DNA of 64,000 nucleotides from Ashinkailepas kermadecensis (taxonomy: Eukaryota; Arthropoda; Thecostraca; Neolepadidae), in NCBI GenBank assembly GCA_034440615.1, contig JAOTOM010005150.1, positions 411,501-475,500 on the forward strand, read 5' to 3'. The translations under genes and the position numbers were made by a program. Below the pieces are notes generated by a model. The model was given only the letters and a program-made list of their open reading frames with translations, was not told where the DNA came from and made no database searches. Positions 56,946 through 64,000 of this stretch are shown piece after piece (within the stretch, counting starts at the first letter, position 1; every line of letters begins with the position of its first letter).

Positions 56946-59047
56946 AAAGCAAGAAAATGGAAATCAACTGAAACATTTTCAAGTTAGGGGCCGTTAAAGA
57001 ACAAAATATAATTCCTAGCGCCAGACCACAAAAAATCGGCGCTGATGCGCTTCCCGTATATTCGCAAAAGGGAAGTGTTCTTGGCAACACTAGCGACTTG
57101 TTTGATGTATATTGATATCCTATATAGTTTCAAGGTCATGTTAGGTCACAGAGGTCAAGTCAGGTCAAGTTCATGACAGGTTAATGGAACCAAACTTGAT
57201 CAACTGGAATGCTGTCATAAATGCACTACGGTTTGTCATTTGTACTGATTGTGATTGCGTTTCCATACTTTATTCATGTATTCCACTCCTTTCTTCACGA
57301 AGCCGATTGCGCCGAACTGCTCGACGGAGCAGTCGGGGGCGGCCCGGTTCCGATAACTGGAACAGGTAACTGACCTGATAAAGTGCTGCTATGTAGGTGA
57401 CCTCAGGTCACATGTAGTGTCTAGCATCTGCATTGCATCATTAGTAATGTCCAAAACATCATTGATGCCCATTTTGGAGCATTTAAACACAATCACAGCG
57501 ATCAATAACAATGACAAGCCAGGCCACGCAAAACAAGGACATTTTTACAAATGGGAACACATTTGACCTTGAAGATATTGACCTAAGGCCATAAAATTTC
57601 CACACAATAGAGTTCACTATTGGATCCATCTACTCTGCGAATTTCGTTTCAGCAGCTTTAATAGGAGCCGAGATCTTAAGGGGGAGCGGAATCCGCCCCC
57701 CCCCCCCTCCAGTGCGCGTAATTTTCAGAGGCCCTCCCGGGCGCATGTTAAAACACACCCGAAGATAAAAAATATGAAAGGTTAAAAAGAACACCTAACT
57801 AGAGTCTCAGTTCGGTAGCCAATCTGGAAGCGTTGATATTTAATCAGGGATGAGGTGCGTGAAAGCTAAGCGGTTATCCGGATGTCTTAGCCACAAAAAA
57901 ACGTGGGAAGAAGAGAGCTAGTCATCGAATTGAATTCAGAATGGGCCCTTGCGGCTCTTAAGTATGAACACGTTATGACTTTATGAGGTGCCGTGTGTTC
58001 TCTCTGTCAGCTTTTTTTCACTGATTTGTTGGTCCCCCAACATAAGGCTTTCATTCCGTTTCAGGCGGGTGCCACATGATGCAGTTGCAGCATTTCGTTT
58101 CAAGTGGTGGATATTCTAAAGTGCACGATGTGTACTACATGAATGTGTCAGGTCACTGATCACCGATGTGTTGGAGTTAGGCCCTAAGGACGAACACAAT
58201 ATCATGTACTATTATTATTGCGTTTTTTCCCATTCTGTCCGCTTGCCAATCTTGGTTTCCCACACACCGGATAAAAGCATCTTCAACCAGCGATGACCCG
58301 TTTTTCCTTTTCTCATCCTCTCCAGCAACAATCATGATAATTATTTTGCCATGGACCAGCAAGTAAGCTTCGTTCTTGCTAGCAGCCAGTGCAAAATCGT
58401 AAGGTGAACGCTGCCTGGGAAGCATCTGTGGGCGAATAATAGGTGCTAAGTATGGCTATATCTGGCAATCTAAACAAAATCAGACCATTTTTCACCTTCA
58501 CATTCTAGTAACTTGCCATGAAAATATGAAGGTGCGAAGAATGTCTAAGCGGAAGAACTCAACTCAATGAAGAACAATCTGAATTGTGCTAAAGTATCGA
58601 TCGGTGAACTCACAATGACACCCCGCTTCTTTCCGCCATTTCGAAATTTTCGTTTACGGGATAATTTGCACAGGCGTTCTATTCTTTCTCCTCATCAACA
58701 TCGGTGAACAACAGGTGACATCTTAAAGACGTTTAGTACTATATCATAGAAACTAGGGCACACAATTTATCCATTAGTGAGGCTGTAATCAGCTTGCACC
58801 CAACCCTACACACACGCACATAGCAGAAGCTGAATACATTTTGTTTCAACAGTAATACTAATGCTTTCACTCGCACCAGGGAGATAAGCCTATTATTACA
58901 AAAGAATCCATCAGTCGTGAAAAGAGTTCCAAGTCCAGCGAGAAGTGTGAATTTGAAAGTACTTTTGCTGTGATGATAGTTATTTTTCAGTATCGCATGT
59001 TGTTGTAAGCCATAGGCGCGCCCAGGGGCCTGCCCCACTCCTTTAGC
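56946..59047. other. Intergenic stretch, nothing recognised
   Basis: It contains a fragment of the dispersed G-rich repeat (about 57680-57740) and GGTCA/AGGTCA-rich short repeats near 57130-57180. The remaining frames are short and unconvincing. Confidence 0.45.
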
Positions 59048-59582
59048 CAGGGGTGTCGATTTTTGAAAAACATTGGGGGGGGGCCGAAGTGCCAATGCAC
59101 TAGACCCCCCCCAAAAACAAAAAACAAAAACATCGGCTTTAGCCCACTATATTTTCGGATCTCAGCAATTATCAGTGTGACCATGCAATTGTTGTTTAGT
59201 TGCTTAGCAGATTTTCTTTCAGACAATCTGGTGCATCAGCATCGCTAATCTCAATATTTTATGATGTAAGCTGTACTTCCACAGTGAAGGGAATTCCAGC
59301 TATTTTATTTGTTTTTACACACAATTTTACATTTTTCAGCAAAAGGTGGAGGGTCAGTCCACTATATAATCCAAATCCATTTCTTTTCAGAACAAACTGT
59401 GTTGGCTAACATCAATGTTTCTACTTAGCATGGTGCTTTTCATTTTTTTCCCTTTAGCTTTCTTAACAGCATAAAATGGCATAGGTTATTGGGGGGGGGG
59501 GCCCAAATCAACATTGGGGGGGGGCAAGATCAACATTGGTGGGGCCATGGCCCCCACAAAAGGATACAAATCGAGACCCCTG
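59048..59582. mobile_element. hAT-like non-autonomous element, about 535 bp
   Basis: The termini CAGGGGTGTCGATTT and AAATCGAGACCCCTG are inverted. The flanks CTTTAGC and CCTTAGC resemble an approximately 8-bp target duplication. The interior holds poly-G and poly-C runs and no transposase. Confidence 0.6.
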
Positions 59583-60091
59583 CCTTAGCGGTCCCCATCT
59601 TAGCGGTAAAAGTTGTGTGTTCACTGTTAAAATTATCGGGTTATCTATCCAAAAGTGCTCAACCATGGTACTTTGCGAAATTCCTGGTTGCGTCACTGCT
59701 GTTGATCATGACCCACCCACTTTTTTTAGACGTTCCTACGCCTATGGTGACGAGGACACGAAAAGGCATCATATTGCGGCCGGATAGCATGTGAAGGTTA
59801 TGCGATCATCCGCCACTGCGTGTCGCATTATTTTCCCACGCGTCGATACATTGCGGGCGAAAAACGTGCAAATGATATACGATCATCTGCCACTGCACCA
59901 CGCAATGCTTTCCCACGCGTCGATGCGCGGGCTTCCGAGTTCTATTCAATAGTATCATCCTGCCATCTGGCAACAAATATTGTTACCTATGGTTCAGCAT
60001 TCAATCTCATGATTGTAATACCTAGACCGTGCTGCTACCTATCGATAGCTATCTGAAGTGATGCTTCTAGAAAATAATGAAGTTCTTGAAT

Positions 60092-60455
60092 CTGTGGAGG
60101 TTGCGAGCTGTGGAGGTTATGAACGCTTCGCAGTTGTGGAGGTTATGACCTGTGGAGGTTATGAACGCTTCGGACTTGTGGAGGTTGTGAGCTGTAGAGG
60201 TTACGACCGCTTGGAGTTGTGGAGGTTATGACCTGTGGAGGTTACGACCGCTTGGAGTTGTGGAGGTTATGACCTGTGGAGGTTATGAACGCTGCGGACT
60301 TGTGGAGGTTGTGAGCTGTGGAGGTTATGAGCGCTTCGTAGTTGTGGAGGTTGTGAGCTGTGGAGGTTATGACCTGTGGAGGTTACGACCGCTTCGGGTA
60401 TATTTAATTTGTGGAGGTTATGAACTGTGGAGGTTATGAACTGTGGAGGTTATGA
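60092..60455. repeat. CTGTGGAGGTTATG tandem array, second inverted arm
   Basis: The reverse complement of the array at 46715-47062, with units GCTGTGGAGGTTATGA and ACGCTTCGCAGTTGTGGAGG. The homology continues outside the array on its inner side (59800-60091 against 47063-47330). Confidence 0.9.
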
Positions 60456-63400
60456 TACATCTCCGATGCAACATCAGAATCCAGGAATAGTTCATCTGTT
60501 TCATCACTTAAATGTGATTTCAACTCCCCAGTTACCCAGACAGTTTGAGGAAAGTCAAACATCTGCTACATGGATCAGCAAGGATGGATTGTAAGGCAAC
60601 ATGGATACCATGGAATTCCGGTCATAGTAGTTATGCTGCAATACATACCTTCTTCAACACACTGCTTTGGAGATGGATGAGCTTGTAGTGAAGTTTTCAG
60701 GGCCATCCCTGAAGGGGGAAACTCTTCCGGCACGTTGATAGTTTAGGGTACCTCAGCGTTGGACGATATTTAAAAACCCCAGTTATAAATTCAATGGTTC
60801 GAAGCCTTCCATCTCCGAGCTCTGATCTCACATCTTGACACGCACTTCCAAAACCAGCACTTCTATATTGTGCTATTAGTCAACAGACAAATGGCCACGA
60901 AGATCAAACAATAATGCGCAGCGTGATATAGCGTTAACAAGGTAGTTTCATTTTGACACACAGGTGCAACTATTTCTATCAGATAATTACATCTCCACAA
61001 ACAGCGACTCTCAGGCAGAGTCCAGGCGTACCTTAGTATGGGGCCAGGGCTGGCCAAACGGCGGCCGCCAGAGGGGTGACCGCCCACCACGACCGTTCCT
61101 CCAAGAGAGCCAGAGAAAGACTGAGGGCCCTTGCGGCGCGTTCGAGGTAACTCACAGTACATCACTATCACGTGATCAAAGTCACCTGACTGGCTGACTG
61201 CGCATTGCCAGGCCGTCGGCCCGAACAAAGGCTCGCTCTGAACTGGCGTCTAGAGAGCACAATGGCTCTCTCTGAACCCCGTGCACTATACTGCAGACAG
61301 GCGCGCTCTCTGACATCAGACATCAGAGACACAATGTCAGCTCAGAGTCAGATATCAGAGCCGCCTCTGATGACATCCAGAGACTCGCCTCGCGTGGGAA
61401 CGAGTGCTGAGACGGCACCTCGGTAGCCTCGCTCGGCCTGGCGCCGCACACGTGAGCTGTTCCGACAGGATGCACCGGATAGGCGACCCACAACAATCGG
61501 CTCGGTAAGGCGTACTGTTCAGACAGCCGACCGGCTCAGGGCGCTGTAGCCCAAATTACATTTCATCATCCAAGACACCCACATTCACATCACCCGGCAT
61601 TGAACGTTGGGGGGTAGGGGGCTGAATGACTGGGATTTAGATGCCCCAAAACCTAACTTTGTTACAAGCTCCTGAAGTTTGGTCAGGGTTGGAGTTGGAG
61701 GTGGATGGAGCAACACTGTGAAGGACATAACATATGGTTCAAGAGACTTGTTTCCATTAACAATACAGGGGATGAAGTAACATTTTCATTGACTTCTATG
61801 GTTTTCATTGGCTTCATTGACTTCTATGGTGTCCTGAGTAAGTAGGACAATCGACAAATGTGAGCAAAATAATGCCAAAAAGGCTTTGAGTTCGGTAACA
61901 TATCGCATAAACACAATTTTTTCTTTCATGCAACAAAACCTAACCTAGCTTATCCTAACCTATCTTTTGAGAACAAAAATTAAACTAAATTAAAATTTCA
62001 CTTAATTTATTTTCTGAAAATTCTCAACCTTAAAAAAGAAACCCAACCGAGCCTAACCTAACCTGAGCTGATGTTGAATGCATAATTATATTTTTTGGTG
62101 AACATGGTTGTAAATTTTGTTCGGGAACTTTTGGGTATTATTGTGCTTTAAGGTGGGAACAAGAAAAGTTGTATGGGCGCTGTATGACAAACGCAGTCAA
62201 TGCGGCCGTAAACCCAAATAACCAACCAACTTGGTTGGTTGGTTATCAGTAAAGCCTTTTTAGTAAAGCCGTAAAGCCTTTTTGGCATTATTTTGCTCAC
62301 AACCTGAAAAGTAACCACAGAAAATAAGTGGGTCCAGTCATCTTAGTCACCTTCATAAACATGGTATTCTGCATATTTTTTTGTTTTAAAGGAAAAAAAG
62401 AACACCTTAGACTGCAAGGTTACCAAATAATTTGCAATTTAGGGGGAAAACGTTTTTGGATTTAAAAAAAAAAAGTTTTCCAACTTGAAAAGCCTGAACT
62501 AACCTAACTTAACCGAACCTAACCCATTTGCTTGCTATATGGAGGAAAATGTGTGTAAAAACTTGTCTTGTTACCATCTTAACGCACAATAATACCGATT
62601 TAGCTAGATAAGACTAGTTTAGTTGTTTACCTTGGAAAAATTGTTCAATCATTTTCAAAAATGAAATAAAATCGGAAATTTTCCTTCAAAAGCAGCTGAC
62701 ATTAGGTTCGGGTAAGTTGGGTTCGGTTGTTCAATTGAGAAAATTTTCAGAATATATATTGCTTAATTTTTGTTTCTATTTTTTTTTATCCAAAGCAGGG
62801 GCGTCGATTTGTATCGATAGACACTAGCGCGCATTAAATGTCACACATCGTGATGGGCGTTCCTCAGAACATCCAAAATCGTAACATCCAAATAAAAAAT
62901 TCCAGTTACAGAAATTCCAGCGCCTAAAGTCTAAATTTGAGGTTACAGTGACAAATGTGACGGAGGTAAGACATCTGTGGTGCAATTACGCGCAGTGTTT
63001 AATCCGGAGGCCAATCTCATGTTACGTCGTACCGATTCGTTTTTTGTACTTCGCACATTCTGATGTATCTGCGGATTGGTGTGATTTTAAATAGTGAATA
63101 AATAGCTTGCTGATATCTAATTCACAAAGGAACAGTAGTTGAAGAAGTTGGCAGGTAAGCTTGAAAAAGTCCAGTCCATGCTTTTTTTCTGATTTGTGCT
63201 CAGGGTTTCCATGTTAACCCTTTGCCTGCCGAAGTGTGTAAATCGAGTAACTTTCTGGCCAACCCCTGCCTGCCGCAAAACGAGTAACTCGGTGTAATTG
63301 CTTCCACTCGTGCCGTGGGCGGGACTGGGCGATTCGCCTTGTCAAGGACCAGTGATCGATGGGTTGGCGGCACCATTCATGGCGGGCCTGACTGGTGGGG

Positions 63401-63705
63401 TCAGAATTCCATCACACCATTCGGCAGGGGGTAATTAGGATCGTGTTTCGGCATGATTCTCATTGAAAATGACGGCTCTCTTCCATTCATGCTTGTGAAA
63501 GGTGCATCCAGCTCATCAAGACCTGTCATTTGATATAAAGCTTGATATAAATAATCCGGCATATGCATCCATGTTATTCACGTTGTGTACCTGTTTTCCG
63601 ACTTACTTACATGTTGTTGCGTATACGATGGTAGGTCTCAGTAAGAAAAGGCCAAAGCATCTCTACCTCAGAATAATGCAATAATGCATTTCAGCATCAC
63701 TCTAA

Positions 63706-63707
<2 letters not shown>
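60456..63707. other. Intergenic stretch with AACCTAACC-type scraps, no recognised gene
   Basis: AACCTAACC fragments occur at 61930-62080 and 62490-62525, a diverged short tailed element at 62175-62230, and a CAGGGGCGTCGATTTGT terminus-like sequence at 62797. The GC-rich patch at 61010-61480 has CTCTGAACC/AGAGAC repeats but no convincing exon. Confidence 0.45.
62175..62230 (+). repeat. Diverged copy of the short tailed element
   Basis: GGGCGCTGTATGACAAACGC, AGTCAATGCGGCCGTAAACC and an (AACC)n tail show the same layout outside the inverted arms. Confidence 0.5.

Positions 63708-63792
<85 letters not shown>
63708..63792. repeat. Long (TA)n microsatellite
   Basis: An almost pure TA run of about 80 bp near the window end. 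Confidence 0.97.
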
Positions 63793-64000
63793 CACGCTGG
63801 TCGCTTGGAATTGACATCACCTCGTCAACTTGGCAGTGGGCGGCTCGGCGATAGTGCACAATTTGTGGGCTAGAAAGTGAACTAAATGTATATTGAGTGT
63901 GGAATGCGATATGTCTATTATAATGTACATATATGTGTGTTGTCAGTCCAATTCGCGGAATCTGTCACTGATCATGCTGCCGCATACCTATGTTTCAAGG

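Overview
The window is animal DNA, most probably from an arthropod. It has split genes with GT-AG introns, a seven-helix receptor ending in the TY(5x)Q signature of arthropod gustatory receptors, CR1-like LINE retrotransposons, hAT-like short elements and degenerate TTAGG-type pentamer tracts. A crustacean is plausible, but that is a guess. No bacterial-style operon, CRISPR or rRNA gene is seen.

Layout. Positions 1-17901 and 27303-43546 are two arms of one large inverted repeat. The left arm is cut by the window edge. The arms are separated by a 9.4 kb spacer. Each arm carries the 3' exons of a GALK2-type N-acetylgalactosamine kinase gene (minus strand in the left arm, plus strand in the right). 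In the largest recognised GALK2 intron each arm also carries an intronless gustatory-receptor gene on the opposite strand. A further upstream GALK2 exon, with the ATP-binding motif [10 protein letters not shown], exists only once, in the spacer, and joins only the left copy. The N-terminal exons (about 100 residues) were not found. The arms differ by point changes, array copy number, a 1.5 kb CR1-like insertion (left only) and a foldback insertion (left only). They could be a real inverted duplication or two haplotypes joined head to head by assembly.

The most striking feature is at the GALK2 splice junctions. Seven of them are embedded in, or abut, private tandem repeats, and in six of these the repeat unit spans the intron/exon boundary itself, so each unit carries a copy of the splice site plus the first or last exon bases. 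One array (45-bp unit, about 21 copies left and 15 right) is a multiple of three, open, and in frame with the downstream exon, so use of an upstream acceptor copy would insert 15-residue repeats into the kinase.

From 43.5 to 64 kb there is no gene I recognise. This part holds a 77-bp tandem array, degenerate G/C-rich repeat blocks in both orientations, a 13.7 kb foldback-like structure bounded by inverted tandem arrays (46.7 and 60.1 kb), hAT-like short elements, a tRNA-like relic, a degenerate TTAGG-like tract and a long TA microsatellite.
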